From Fibrobacter sp. UWB4 (GTDB lineage Bacteria; Fibrobacterota; Fibrobacteria; Fibrobacterales; Fibrobacteraceae): DNA of 64,000 nucleotides. The position numbers and the translations under genes are program-made. The notes under the pieces are model-generated. The model was not told the DNA's origin. It made no database searches and was given only the letters and a program-made list of their open reading frames with translations. Shown here piece by piece: positions 17,084 through 26,491 of the stretch; within the stretch, counting starts at the first letter, position 1; each line of letters begins with the position of its first letter. Location of the stretch: the NCBI RefSeq assembly GCF_002210345.1, contig NZ_MWQI01000003.1:62001-126000 (forward strand), read 5' to 3'.

Positions 17084-18567
17084 TGGAATCTTGCGCAAAA
17101 AGAAGTGTTAATGTCGTAGTTCTAGGGATATTATTCCTTTGCCAGACTTTATTCGCCTCTCCGGTGATTTCTCCGGAGAGGTACAACCTCAAGCTTCTCG
17201 ATACGGCGCCGATGCTGTTCGAATTCCATAGGCTTACAACCACTTCTGCAAAACAGGAATTTCATTATCCACAGAGGGATTCCTCCTGGCGCAGGGATGC
17301 CGCCTATAGAGAAAAAGATGCCTTGCTGAAATTTCAGTCCAATCGGACGTTCCTTGCGACAAGTCTGGTTGGCGGAATAGACTTCCGAGGTGGAAAAGCT
17401 CTTGGCGATACAATCTGGCCCGGGATTGACGGCGGACTTTATTTGAGAGGCTATATAGATTCTCTGGAATTTGTATTGGATGCTCGAATTTATTCAGAAC
17501 GTCATTATTCGAAAAATCCGCAGTCTTACGATGGTGAATACATTGACCTTCAGCTGGAAGAAGTTAATGACGGTCTTGAATATGTCAGTTACGCTCGTTA
17601 TCGAGGCCACTTGTCTTTAAATATGGGCTTTGCCCGATTTGATGTCGGCCGTGATGTAATGCATTGGGGGCCTGGCTACTATAACAACTTGGCCTTGAAT
17701 CAGTTCTCGTTACCTTTTAATTCGATGTCCCTAGATTTGCAGGTTGGGCCGCTTACTGTCCTTACTATTTATGGTGACTTGCGCGTTTTCAAGGGTAATT
17801 CAAACAAAGGTAACAAAGCAGCCCGAAATCTATATGGACATCGATATGAACTGGACTTCGGCAATCTTGTCGTGGGGATGAGTGAACTCCAGGTTGTTCA
17901 TGATGACAATAATGCATGGCTTTTTGTTCCGATCATTCCACTTTTTATGGAAAAGGGGAATTACACAGAAAGCTCCAATAACGGTGCGCTGTCGTTTGAT
18001 TTAAACTATAGATTGTTCAACAAGGCTCGTTTTTATACGGAATTCTTTATGGATGATTTTCAGAGTCCTATAGAACTGATAAAAAATGAGAATATTCAGT
18101 CAAAATGGGCTTGGATGATTGGCGCCCAGGTGGCTCACGATTTCGATTGGAAAAATCATGCATTCGAAGTGGGAACACTTTTTGAATACGCTCGTGTTGA
18201 ACCCTATGTATATACGCATTTTAAGAGCAATACGGCTCAAATGGCTCATCTTGAAGTTCCGCTTGGTAATCAGGGCGGTCCTAATAGCATGACTATTGAC
18301 TGGTTGATGTATTCGCGAATGGATAAGCGATGGGTATTTGGCCTACACCAGAAATGGTTCTGGAAAGGTACGGATACAGGAAGTTCTATAAATGATCCCA
18401 ATCCGCTGAATCACGCTGTTGTAAAAAAGCGTTTTCTGCATGGTGCCAAAATGCAGTATTCCATCACCCCGATTCTCGGTATCGAAGGCCGCTATGTCAA
18501 TTTCGATCTAGAATGGACCCTTCTGGGCGATCGAAAAGTGTATTCCAGAGCTGGGTTCAAGTGGTAG
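17080..18567 (+). CDS. Wzi-like capsule-assembly outer-membrane barrel protein
   Basis: The 495-residue protein has a signal peptide (NVVVLGILFLCQTLFA) and alternating beta-strand pattern ending in the aromatic RAGFKW, as outer-membrane barrels do. HWGPGYYNNLALNQFSLPFN matches the WGPG region typical of the Cap_assemb_Wzi family, which holds capsule at the cell surface. It is the last plus-strand gene of the locus and overlaps the flippase gene. Assignment rests on motif and context; an unrelated barrel is possible. Confidence 0.7.
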   Translation: MMESCAKRSVNVVVLGILFLCQTLFASPVISPERYNLKLLDTAPMLFEFHRLTTTSAKQEFHYPQRDSSWRRDAAYREKDALLKFQSNRTFLATSLVGGIDFRGGKALGDTIWPGIDGGLYLRGYIDSLEFVLDARIYSERHYSKNPQSYDGEYIDLQLEEVNDGLEYVSYARYRGHLSLNMGFARFDVGRDVMHWGPGYYNNLALNQFSLPFNSMSLDLQVGPLTVLTIYGDLRVFKGNSNKGNKAARNLYGHRYELDFGNLVVGMSELQVVHDDNNAWLFVPIIPLFMEKGNYTESSNNGALSFDLNYRLFNKARFYTEFFMDDFQSPIELIKNENIQSKWAWMIGAQVAHDFDWKNHAFEVGTLFEYARVEPYVYTHFKSNTAQMAHLEVPLGNQGGPNSMTIDWLMYSRMDKRWVFGLHQKWFWKGTDTGSSINDPNPLNHAVVKKRFLHGAKMQYSITPILGIEGRYVNFDLEWTLLGDRKVYSRAGFKW

Positions 18568-19803
18568 TTAAAGCGAAGGAACCAGTTTGTCGAGTTCTTT
18601 GATTTTGTTCTGAAGCGCCTTTTTTAGCATTTCAATGGCTTCGTCAAAACTTTTTTCTTCGTCACCTATTTTGTGAGCCGTGATGTTAATGGGCCAAAGC
18701 TTTATGTTCTGTTCGTTTGATTCCTTGACGTAATTTGCAAGAGAGTCAATAAAGGCGTTCATGGAACCGAGCGAATCTTTAATGACTGGCCATCTTTGCT
18801 TAAATGCTTCTTTGAAAGAATCCTTCTCGAAAAATGGCTTAAACAAAGCCGTTTTTTGATTTATAAGCCCTGTCTTGTTTAATTTGAACGTGCTGTAATC
18901 AAAATCCCAAACGGGGCCGGCAGAAAGCTTGCCGTTCTTGTCTTTATGCATGTAGACGCTTTTGGGGTGCATCGGTTCACTGTTTGTCGATAATGCGTAT
19001 ACCGTGAAGTAGTCGATAAAAGAATTCTGATCGACATAGTCAAGATAGGTGGAATCGTCTGCGTCTAGTTGCAAAGTCTTTTCGGTTTCATTGATGTAGT
19101 CTGTTATATAATTGTATTGGATTTTGTCTGGCTCGCTTGGGTATTTTATATTGACGGGAAGGTCATTGTATTCCGTTTTAAATTTGAATTCTTCATCGTA
19201 ACTGGTATCGAATTCAAGTAAATAGGAGTCGTCGTCTAGTTCGAGCCTATTCTTTTTGACTTCGATTTTTTCGCAGATGTAATAGTTGCCTAAAAATTCT
19301 CCGTTTATGATCACATCTGCAAACTTGCCGCTTGGGGTCCAGGCGAGAGATGTTTTACGGGCAAGTTCAAATGCGACGGCGTTTCTAATTAAGGTTCGGT
19401 CTCTATAGTTTGCGAGCATGACCCATTTTTTAGCTTTGGCCATACCCAGTAAGGATTGCTTTGTTTCAAACTTTATTGCGTAGGGCTTTTTGGGATAAAA
19501 GTCCCACGTTGTGTTTCCTCTTCCCTTTATGGTCAAATCCAGGATTTCGCTTTCGGGTTCATACTCGTTCCAGATTTGCATTTTTGCGGGGATTTCTGTT
19601 TCGCGATCCTTTATGGCTTTATGTTTTCTCGTTTCGATCACGATTCTTGGAACACCTGTGTACGGTTGCTCAAAGTCTTCGATTGAGAGTTCTGTGATAG
19701 GTACTCCGCTTGCTGATGCACTATCATCACTACAGGCAGAAAAGAACAAAACTATAAGGGTGGCGATTACGTAAATTGCCATGCTTCTGTTTTTGGGGAA
19801 CAT
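18568..19803 (-). CDS. CotH-kinase family lipoprotein
   Basis: The 411-residue protein has a lipoprotein signal (VLFFSAC, lipid-modified Cys near residue 24), then the CotH fold: IKGRGNTTWDFYPKKPYAIKF, the RTLIRNAVAFELAR block and the active-site-like GPVWDFDYS. CotH proteins are atypical protein kinases; secreted bacterial homologues are common in cellulolytic species and may act on surface proteins. It ends one base after the Wzi-like gene (convergent). Confidence 0.85.
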   Translation of the reverse strand: MFPKNRSMAIYVIATLIVLFFSACSDDSASASGVPITELSIEDFEQPYTGVPRIVIETRKHKAIKDRETEIPAKMQIWNEYEPESEILDLTIKGRGNTTWDFYPKKPYAIKFETKQSLLGMAKAKKWVMLANYRDRTLIRNAVAFELARKTSLAWTPSGKFADVIINGEFLGNYYICEKIEVKKNRLELDDDSYLLEFDTSYDEEFKFKTEYNDLPVNIKYPSEPDKIQYNYITDYINETEKTLQLDADDSTYLDYVDQNSFIDYFTVYALSTNSEPMHPKSVYMHKDKNGKLSAGPVWDFDYSTFKLNKTGLINQKTALFKPFFEKDSFKEAFKQRWPVIKDSLGSMNAFIDSLANYVKESNEQNIKLWPINITAHKIGDEEKSFDEAIEMLKKALQNKIKELDKLVPSL

Positions 19804-19820
19804 AGAATTGGTTTTAATCG

Positions 19821-20897
19821 TTATTTTTCAGTTCCGTAATACGTTGCATACCATTCTGCGAATTTTCTAAGTCCTTCGCGGAGAGGTGTTGCGGGCTTGA
19901 ATCCGAAATCATTCTCCAGGGCGCTTGTGTCGGCATAGGTCACGGGCACGTCGCCGGGCTGCATGGGCACAAGTTCCTTGTGCGCTTCGAAGTCGTAATC
20001 GGCAGGGAGCACTTTCGCACGGACGAGTTCTTCCTGGAGGATCGTTACGAAGTCGAGCAAATTTTCCGGGTGGTTGTTGCCGATGTTGTAGACCTTGTAC
20101 GGCGGGAGCGGGAGACCGTCTTCGCCGTTTTGCTTTTCGGGTGCATGCTGCATCACGCGCACAACGCCTTCGACAATGTCATCGACGTAAGTAAAGTCGC
20201 GCTTGCACTTGCCGTAGTTGAAAATCTGGATCGTCTTGCCGGCCTTAAGCTTGTTTGTAAAGCCGAAGTAGGCCATGTCCGGGCGGCCTGCGGGTCCGTA
20301 GACGGTAAAGAAGCGCAGCCCCGTGCTCGGGATGTTGTAGAGCTTGCTGTAGGCGTGTGCCATGAGCTCGTTGCTCTTCTTGGTGGCGGCGTACAGCGAG
20401 ACCGGGTTATCGACCTTGTCGTCGGTGGAGTACGGGATTTTCTTGTTGCTGCCGTACACGCTGGAGGAACTCGCGTACACGAGGTGCTCGACTTCAAAAT
20501 GTCGGCAGGCTTCCAGGATGTTGTAGAAGCCGATAAGGTTGCTCTGGATGTAGGCATCCGGATTCGTAATGGAATAGCGGACGCCTGCCTGGGCGGCGAG
20601 GTTCACGACAACTGCGAAGTGGTACTTTTCGAACAAGCTGTCGATTGTCGCCTTGTCTGCAAGATTCGCTTTGATGAATGTCCATTTTTTCCCGGTTGAT
20701 GTGGCGAGAGCCTCAATTTCCTTGAGACGCTCGTACTTGATGTTCACGTCATAGTAGTCCGAGATGCTGTCAATGCCGACAATTTCAGCGCAGGCATAAT
20801 CGCTCAGCAGTTTCTTGCAGAGGTTGCAACCGATAAAGCCGGCAGCTCCTGTGACGAGGACTATCTTTCCGTTCAGGTTGACATTCTTATCAAGCAT
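19821..20897 (-). CDS. UDP-glucuronate 4-epimerase-type nucleotide-sugar epimerase
   Basis: The 358-residue extended SDR has VTGAAGFIGCNL, the catalytic S/T and YxxxK (ASSSSVYG, SLYAATKKSNE), and the RFFTVYGPAGRPDMA block characteristic of UDP-glucuronate/galacturonate epimerases (CapI/WbpP-like). It is 9 bases downstream of UDP-glucose dehydrogenase, which makes its expected substrate. Together they give UDP-galacturonate for the surface glycan. Confidence 0.88.
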   Translation of the reverse strand: MLDKNVNLNGKIVLVTGAAGFIGCNLCKKLLSDYACAEIVGIDSISDYYDVNIKYERLKEIEALATSTGKKWTFIKANLADKATIDSLFEKYHFAVVVNLAAQAGVRYSITNPDAYIQSNLIGFYNILEACRHFEVEHLVYASSSSVYGSNKKIPYSTDDKVDNPVSLYAATKKSNELMAHAYSKLYNIPSTGLRFFTVYGPAGRPDMAYFGFTNKLKAGKTIQIFNYGKCKRDFTYVDDIVEGVVRVMQHAPEKQNGEDGLPLPPYKVYNIGNNHPENLLDFVTILQEELVRAKVLPADYDFEAHKELVPMQPGDVPVTYADTSALENDFGFKPATPLREGLRKFAEWYATYYGTEK

Positions 20898-20906
20898 GAT
20901 CTTTCC

Positions 20907-22253
20907 TTAGCAACCGATGGCGCTGTATTCAAATCCTGCGTCGGCGAGTTCCTTTGCATCGTAGATATTGCGGCCGTCGATGATGAGGGCGTTCTTCATG
21001 GACTTCTTCATCACGCCGAAGCTCGGCATACGGAACTGCTTCCATTCGGTCACGAGGAGGAGGGCGTCGGCATCGAGCAATGCTTCGTACATGTCGTTGC
21101 AGTAGACGATCTGTTTTGCGATTGCAGCGGCGTCATCTCGTGCGGCCATTCTGCGCTTGCATTCGTTTATGGCGACCGGGTCGTAGACGCGGACAATGGC
21201 TCCTGCCTTAACAAGCTTGTCGATAAGCACGAGAGCGGTCGCTTCGCGCATGTCATCTGTTTCGGGCTTGAAGGCGAGGCCCCACATGGCGATTGTCTTG
21301 CCCTTGAGGTTTGCTTCGCCGCCGAAACGCTTTGCAAGTTTGTTGAAAAGAACTGTCTTCTGGTATTCGTTGACTTCTTCGACAGCCTTCAAAACGCCCA
21401 TTTTGTAGCCATTCTTTTCGGCGGTCTTGATGAGGGCCTTCACGTCCTTCGGGAAGCAGCTTCCACCGTAGCCGCAGCCCGGGTAGAGGAATTTGCTACC
21501 GATACGGGTATCGCTACCGATGCCCTTTCTCACCATGTTCACATCGGCACCCACAAGTTCGCAGAGGTTTGCGATGTCGTTCATGAAACTGATGCGGGTC
21601 GCGAGCATGGAGTTCGCGGCGTACTTGATCATTTCTGCGCTCGGGATGTCCGTGAAAATCACGCGGAAGTTGTTGAGCATCATCGGGCGGTAGAGGCGGG
21701 TCATGAGTTCCTTCGCCTGTTCGCTTTCCACGCCAACGACAACGCGGTCGGGCTTCATGAAGTCCGTAATAGCGGAACCTTCCTTCAGAAATTCCGGGTT
21801 GCTGGCCACGTCGAACGGAACGTTCACGCCGCGCTTGTCGAGTTCTTCCTGGATGGCCGCCTTGACCTTCTTGGCGGTGCCGACCGGGACTGTAGACTTG
21901 GTCACGAGAACGGTGTACTTCTTGATGTTCTGGCCAAACGTGCGGGCCACGGCGAGCACATACTGCAAGTCGGCGGAGCCGTCTTCATCGGGAGGCGTAC
22001 CCACGGCGCTAAATACCATTTCAACATTGTCGAGAACGCTTGCAAGATCGGTCGTGAATTTGAGGCGGCCTTCGCGCTGGTTCCTGAGCACCATTTCATC
22101 GAGACCCGGTTCGTATATAGGAATTTCACCTTTCTGGAGAGATTCAATCTTGGCCTGGTTCACATCAACGCAAGTCACGTTGACACCCATTTCGGCAAAG
22201 CATGTACCGCTAACAAGTCCAACGTAACCGGTACCGACAATAGCAATATTCAT
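20907..22253 (-). CDS. ugd: UDP-glucose 6-dehydrogenase
   Basis: The enzyme oxidises UDP-glucose to UDP-glucuronate in two NAD-dependent steps. The 448-residue protein has NIAIVGTGYVGLVSGTC at the N-terminus, the SNPEFLKEGSAI block, the catalytic cysteine in GCGYGGSCFPKD (C266), and the C-terminal WGLAFKPETDDMREA. It heads a two-gene minus-strand operon with the epimerase. Confidence 0.96.
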   Translation of the reverse strand: MNIAIVGTGYVGLVSGTCFAEMGVNVTCVDVNQAKIESLQKGEIPIYEPGLDEMVLRNQREGRLKFTTDLASVLDNVEMVFSAVGTPPDEDGSADLQYVLAVARTFGQNIKKYTVLVTKSTVPVGTAKKVKAAIQEELDKRGVNVPFDVASNPEFLKEGSAITDFMKPDRVVVGVESEQAKELMTRLYRPMMLNNFRVIFTDIPSAEMIKYAANSMLATRISFMNDIANLCELVGADVNMVRKGIGSDTRIGSKFLYPGCGYGGSCFPKDVKALIKTAEKNGYKMGVLKAVEEVNEYQKTVLFNKLAKRFGGEANLKGKTIAMWGLAFKPETDDMREATALVLIDKLVKAGAIVRVYDPVAINECKRRMAARDDAAAIAKQIVYCNDMYEALLDADALLLVTEWKQFRMPSFGVMKKSMKNALIIDGRNIYDAKELADAGFEYSAIGC

Positions 22254-22331
22254 AAATAAATCCTTGAAAAATTTTCTTCCTTAATCTTTTTAAAAGAAAT
22301 GTAATAAAAACGTAAGGCTTTGTTTTATAAA

Positions 22332-22359
22332 CGCAAAAACGCTGCCCCGCAGGGCAGCG
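22332..22359 (-). terminator. Rho-independent terminator of the first small secreted gene
   Basis: Read on the minus strand, the stem CGCTGCCC / GGGCAGCG is followed by TTTTTGCG. It lies 18 bases behind the stop at 22377. Confidence 0.85.
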
Positions 22360-22376
22360 TCGTGAGATGCGTGAGC

Positions 22377-22817
22377 TCAGTTCTCTCCATTTCTCATTTC
22401 TGTTTGCTCACGGTCCATCGTGTATGTCAGGTATTCCTTGAAATCGCGGTCAATCTTTGCTACATCGAAATCTTCAATGTCGTCAATGAGAATTCCGACA
22501 TTCGTTGGATTGTCAGGCCAATCGTATAACGGGATTTCATCAAGAATAATGACCTTGTCCTGCGCCTTGGCGACATATTCAACTTTGGATTTTTCGACCC
22601 AGCCCATTCCGCATCGTCCTTTGACGAGAACTTTGGTTTCAGCTTCTTTGACAATCGTCAGTTCGTCATTGAATCCTGCGGTGCAGATAACTTCGCCGCC
22701 ATCTTTTGCATTTGTAACTTCGATGTCGCCGAGTTTTGATTTGACAACACGTGCTGCGAATGATGATGTGACCATAAACGCAAGCATTACTGCGGTTATA
22801 AGTTTTAAAGTTTTCAT
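22377..22817 (-). CDS. Small secreted protein, paralogue of the next gene; function unknown
   Basis: The 146-residue protein has a signal peptide (TAVMLAFMVTSSFAA) and a small beta-rich body (VKSKLGDIEVTNAKDGGEVI, KVLVKGRCGMGWVEKSKVEYV) that looks like a secreted SH3-like fold, with a conserved C-terminus DREQTEMRNGEN. The ribosome binding site AAGGAGGCAATC is shared with the neighbour. It has its own terminator. Not recognised beyond this. Confidence 0.75.
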   Translation of the reverse strand: MKTLKLITAVMLAFMVTSSFAARVVKSKLGDIEVTNAKDGGEVICTAGFNDELTIVKEAETKVLVKGRCGMGWVEKSKVEYVAKAQDKVIILDEIPLYDWPDNPTNVGILIDDIEDFDVAKIDRDFKEYLTYTMDREQTEMRNGEN

Positions 22818-22936
22818 GATTGCCTCCTTGATTATTGTGAGGCGAACAACTGCCTCAATTGTAAACTACAAAGTAACATTGTTGCAGAGTAGTAAATTAA
22901 TGGTTTAATTTGGAATAAAATTTATTAGTTTATAAT

Positions 22937-22963
22937 AAAAGCGCTGCCCCGGAGGACAGCGCT
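22937..22963 (-). terminator. Rho-independent terminator of the second small secreted gene
   Basis: Minus-strand stem AGCGCTGTCC / GGGCAGCGCT followed by TTTTATTAT. It is nearly the same hairpin as at 22332, consistent with duplication of the whole gene unit. Confidence 0.85.
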
Positions 22964-22979
22964 TGGTAGATGTATGAGT

Positions 22980-23423
22980 TTAGTTTTCTCCGTTTCGCAT
23001 TTCCATCTTCTCACGGTCCATCGTGTAAGTCAAGTATTCCTTGAAATCACGATTGATATCCACTCCATCGAAGTCAACATCGTTGCCTTCTAAGACGAAT
23101 ACTGCACTCGGATTATCAATCCAGCCAACGAGAATTTGTTCATCCAAACTAATGGAATTATCTCCCGGGCCTTTTGCAACGTATTCGATCTTGGATTTGT
23201 CAACCCAGCCTTTTCCGCAGTTTCCCTTGACAAGTACTTTCGTATCTGATTCCTTGAGAATTGTGAATTCATCGTTAAAACCAGCTGTGCAGACTACCGT
23301 GCTGCCATCTTTATCGGATGTGAGATCGATATCGCCCAGTTTTGATTTAACAGTTCTTGCGGCAAAAGATGTGCTGACCGTAAGAGCGAGGGCAATAAAC
23401 AGTGCACATTTAATGCGATTCAT
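22980..23423 (-). CDS. Small secreted protein, tandem paralogue; function unknown
   Basis: The 147-residue protein aligns with its neighbour over its full length (KSKLGDIDLTSDKDGSTVVC, KVLVKGNCGKGWVDKSKIEY, ending DREKMEMRNGEN) and has a signal peptide ending SFAA. ATG 23423 was chosen because of AAGGAGGTAATC; a longer frame to 23462 lacks a ribosome binding site. Two conserved cysteines could form a disulfide in the periplasm. Confidence 0.75.
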   Translation of the reverse strand: MNRIKCALFIALALTVSTSFAARTVKSKLGDIDLTSDKDGSTVVCTAGFNDEFTILKESDTKVLVKGNCGKGWVDKSKIEYVAKGPGDNSISLDEQILVGWIDNPSAVFVLEGNDVDFDGVDINRDFKEYLTYTMDREKMEMRNGEN

Positions 23424-23561
23424 GATTACCTCCTTGTGATTGAGACGAACAATCGCCCCCATTGCATAAGCTACAAAGTGGCGTTTGGCAGGAGTAGTTG
23501 AGGAGTATTCCAGATTGGAATAATTATTTTGTATCTTATCAATAAAACTAAGGAAACGAAA

Positions 23562-24380
23562 ATGATTGACTTAAGAAAAAATTGGGCGATGAATATCGCG
23601 ACTTTTGTAGTGTCTGCGGTTCTCGCGGCGGGGGCGTTTAGTAGTGCTTTTGCGAAGAGCACTCCGTCTGCTGACGAAGATATTAAAATCGTTAAAATCA
23701 ACGATGACAATTTCGAAAAGGAAATTCTGCATTCCAAGAAGCCAGTGATTCTCGAGATTTCATCGACAAGTTGCCCGCCGTGCCTTGTCATGATTCCGAC
23801 GCTTATCGGTATTGCGAAAAATTACAGCGATATCAAGATTGCGTCTATCGGGATTGACGAACCGAATATCGAAAAGATCAAGAATACGCTTCCGATTCAG
23901 GCGTTCCCGACGTTCTTTTTCATCAAGGACGGTCGCATTATCAACCAGCGCGTGGGCGTTATCAAGGAGCCTGAACTTCTGAGCGCTTTGGATTACACGC
24001 CGAAACCGAATGCAACGCAAAAGGCGAAGAGCAAACCGAAAAAGAAAAATGCGCACAAGAATCTTGTCTGCAAGGTAGATGGCCAGTTCAATGGACTCAA
24101 GAATCTTGTGACGATTTCGTTTGTGTTCGGCGATTCAGAAATTGAAAATGTCGATATCGTGACGGATGTGTTTGTGCCGCCGGAACAGTTTGACAAGCGC
24201 GACCAGATGATGGATCGTATCCGTGCAAGTGGCAAGGGCGAGGTCGCTCCGACGATGACAGGTTTCCAGATGCATATCGACAATGATTGCCGATTCATGA
24301 AGGCTATGGACATGAAGCGCACTTCGACTTACGGCGAAATGCGCGCTGGGCTTGAGTTGCAGGGATTTACTTGCAAATAG
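23562..24380 (+). CDS. Exported thioredoxin-fold protein with an extra C-terminal domain
   Basis: The 272-residue protein has a signal sequence (FVVSAVLAAGAFSSAFA), a thioredoxin domain at about residues 40-145 with the active-site CPPC in SSTSCPPCLVMIP and cis-Pro in IQAFPTFFFIKDG, then a lysine-rich linker and an approximately 95-residue domain with two further cysteines. ATG 23562 follows AAGGAAAC; an upstream TTG is less likely. It probably acts as a periplasmic thiol-disulfide exchange protein. Confidence 0.8.
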   Translation: MIDLRKNWAMNIATFVVSAVLAAGAFSSAFAKSTPSADEDIKIVKINDDNFEKEILHSKKPVILEISSTSCPPCLVMIPTLIGIAKNYSDIKIASIGIDEPNIEKIKNTLPIQAFPTFFFIKDGRIINQRVGVIKEPELLSALDYTPKPNATQKAKSKPKKKNAHKNLVCKVDGQFNGLKNLVTISFVFGDSEIENVDIVTDVFVPPEQFDKRDQMMDRIRASGKGEVAPTMTGFQMHIDNDCRFMKAMDMKRTSTYGEMRAGLELQGFTCK

Positions 24381-24421
24381 CTTTGTCAATCCGACAATAA
24401 AAAACGCTCAAATTGCTGTGA

Positions 24422-24447
24422 AATACCCCCTTTATGGGGGTATTTTT
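24422..24447 (+). terminator. Rho-independent terminator behind the thioredoxin-like gene
   Basis: Stem AATACCCCC / GGGGGTATT with TTTAT loop and TTTTTTATT tail. Confidence 0.9.
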
Positions 24448-24470
24448 TATTGTGGTAAAAAGGATGTGGT

Positions 24471-26396
24471 ATGAAAAACAAATTTCTCTTTTTATTTTTG
24501 GCGGTTTCTGCTTCTCAGGCCGCGGTGAATCTGGGTGTAAGTCTTGGCGATAGCATCAAGCCGGTGACGCATGTGGCGACGGGCTCGCTTTATGGCCTTA
24601 CTGAGAGTCTTCCGAGCAATATCGAGCGTGATGTCGCCCCGCTCAAGCCGAACGTGTTCCTTTCTCCGGCGCGCAGCGGTAACGGTCGCCAACAGCCGAT
24701 TGGTGGGGCTTTCCTTGTGGCTCCCCGTGTCGAAAGCATTGGTGCGAAAATTCAGATTCGCCTTGCTGACGTTTTACCGGGATGGCCGTACAAGTTCCAG
24801 AATATGGACCACTGGAAAAATGAAGTAAAATCGGTCATCAACGACAAGCTTAAATCAAACAACAAGAATTTTGACGGTTACGAAATCTGGAACGAGCCGA
24901 ATGACACTTGGAAATCGAATATCGACTTCAATTCCGGTCTCTGGAAACAGACTTACGATTTAATTCGGCAGATGGACCCTGGTGCAAAGATTATCGGCCC
25001 TTCGTACTCTTTCTACCACGCTTCGCAAATGGAAGCGTTTATCAAGTATTGTGCACAGAATAACTGCTTGCCCGATGTCGTGAGCTGGCACCAGTGGGGG
25101 AGTGGAGGCTTTGTTGGAGCTGTCGAAACCTACCGCGCGCTTGAAAAAAAGTATAACGTGACTCCGCGTCCGCTGAGCATCAACGAATATTCTTCGACGG
25201 AGCATTCCGAAGAAGGTTGCCCGGGTTTGTCGGTGCCGTTTATTGCAAAGTTTGAACGTCACGGCGTCGAAAGCGCAATGATTTCCTGGTGGTTTGTACC
25301 GCTTCCAGGTCGTTTGGGGAGCCTTCTCACCAAGGACAATGAACGTGGTGGCGGCTGGTGGCTTTATAAGTGGTATGGCGACATGAGTGGTTACATGGCT
25401 AAAGTGACCCCGCCGAACGACAAGAGCGATGGCGTGGACGGTTTTGCCGCTCTCGACAAGAAGAAGGGCTTTGCAAGTATTGTGCTTGGCGGCAACACCA
25501 AGGGCGATGTGAACGTAAATATTTCGGGCATCCCTGCAGAATTTGGCAGTCAGGTAAATGTCTCTGTAGAATATGTTGTATGGGAAAATAAGGACAAGGC
25601 AGTGCCTTCGACCACGACTGTATCAAATAAGGATTACGATGTCAGTGGCGGAAAGATTACGGTGCCTGTAAATATCACGAATACAAAGTATGGCTATCGT
25701 GTGTATATCACGCCGATTATTCCGCAAGCCCCTTACAAGGATACGGCTATGGAGATTCCTGGTAAAGTCGAAGTCGAAAATTACGATGTAGGCGGTTCGG
25801 GCAAGGCTTATCTTGATTTGGATGATGACAACAAGGGTGGTGAATATCGCGAAGACGCTGTTGATATCGTGAAGGCCGGTGATGGCTATGCTGTTGGTTA
25901 CACGCAAGAGGGCGAATGGCTTGAGTACACTGTGAAGGTTGCTGAAAAAGAAGATTACGCGGTTTCAGTCCGCTATGCGACTTCTTCGGAAAATACGGGC
26001 ATGAAGCTGTATGTCGATGGCGAGGTCGCCTTGGACAATGTCGCGTTCCCGCAAGGCGCGGGCTGGGAAACTTATTCGACGGTCGATGCCGGGAAGGTGA
26101 GTCTTTCTGCGGGCGAGCATGTGCTCAAGCTTGAAATTGTCGGAAACTATGTCAATATCGATTGGCTGAACTTTGAAAGCGAAAAGACGATTGCGATTGG
26201 AAAGCCTATGCTGCACGCTGTTCCGCATGAGGCTAGTTATGATGTGTTCGATATGCAAGGTCGCCTTGTTGCAAAATTGAAGGCGTTCGGCTCCGAAAGT
26301 TTGCGCTCAAAAATTTCAGCTACGGTGAAGCGCTCTGGAACCTACATTGCAAAGCCTCAAACGGGCGGAAAAATGTTGCGAATTTCGGTGAAATAG
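24471..26396 (+). CDS. Secreted GH39-like (clan A) glycoside hydrolase with CBM6
   Basis: The 641-residue secreted enzyme has a signal peptide ending ASQAA and a (beta/alpha)8 domain to about residue 370. The acid/base glutamate is in YEIWNEPND (E142) and the nucleophile candidate is in LSINEYSS (E239), the clan A arrangement. A CBM6-type module follows (about 425-565: IPGKVEVENYD, TQEGEWLEYTVKV, NIDWLNF), then a short C-terminal domain ending FDMQGRLVAKL and GKMLRISVK, of the kind found on secreted Fibrobacter proteins. The family number is inferred; the substrate is probably a plant cell-wall polysaccharide. Confidence 0.78.
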   Translation: MKNKFLFLFLAVSASQAAVNLGVSLGDSIKPVTHVATGSLYGLTESLPSNIERDVAPLKPNVFLSPARSGNGRQQPIGGAFLVAPRVESIGAKIQIRLADVLPGWPYKFQNMDHWKNEVKSVINDKLKSNNKNFDGYEIWNEPNDTWKSNIDFNSGLWKQTYDLIRQMDPGAKIIGPSYSFYHASQMEAFIKYCAQNNCLPDVVSWHQWGSGGFVGAVETYRALEKKYNVTPRPLSINEYSSTEHSEEGCPGLSVPFIAKFERHGVESAMISWWFVPLPGRLGSLLTKDNERGGGWWLYKWYGDMSGYMAKVTPPNDKSDGVDGFAALDKKKGFASIVLGGNTKGDVNVNISGIPAEFGSQVNVSVEYVVWENKDKAVPSTTTVSNKDYDVSGGKITVPVNITNTKYGYRVYITPIIPQAPYKDTAMEIPGKVEVENYDVGGSGKAYLDLDDDNKGGEYREDAVDIVKAGDGYAVGYTQEGEWLEYTVKVAEKEDYAVSVRYATSSENTGMKLYVDGEVALDNVAFPQGAGWETYSTVDAGKVSLSAGEHVLKLEIVGNYVNIDWLNFESEKTIAIGKPMLHAVPHEASYDVFDMQGRLVAKLKAFGSESLRSKISATVKRSGTYIAKPQTGGKMLRISVK

Positions 26397-26442
26397 GTAA
26401 AAAAACTTTATTCGCTAAAGTTTGTTTAAAACTTGCGCCAAA

Positions 26443-26475
26443 AAGCCGGTTCCTTATGGAGCCGGCTTCTTTGTA
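26443..26475 (+). terminator. Rho-independent terminator of the glycosidase gene
   Basis: Stem AAGCCGGTTCC / GGAGCCGGCTT with a TTAT loop and a short T-rich tail. It may also serve the convergent phosphatase gene. Confidence 0.8.
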
Positions 26476-26491
26476 GGAGTTTATGAGGAGT

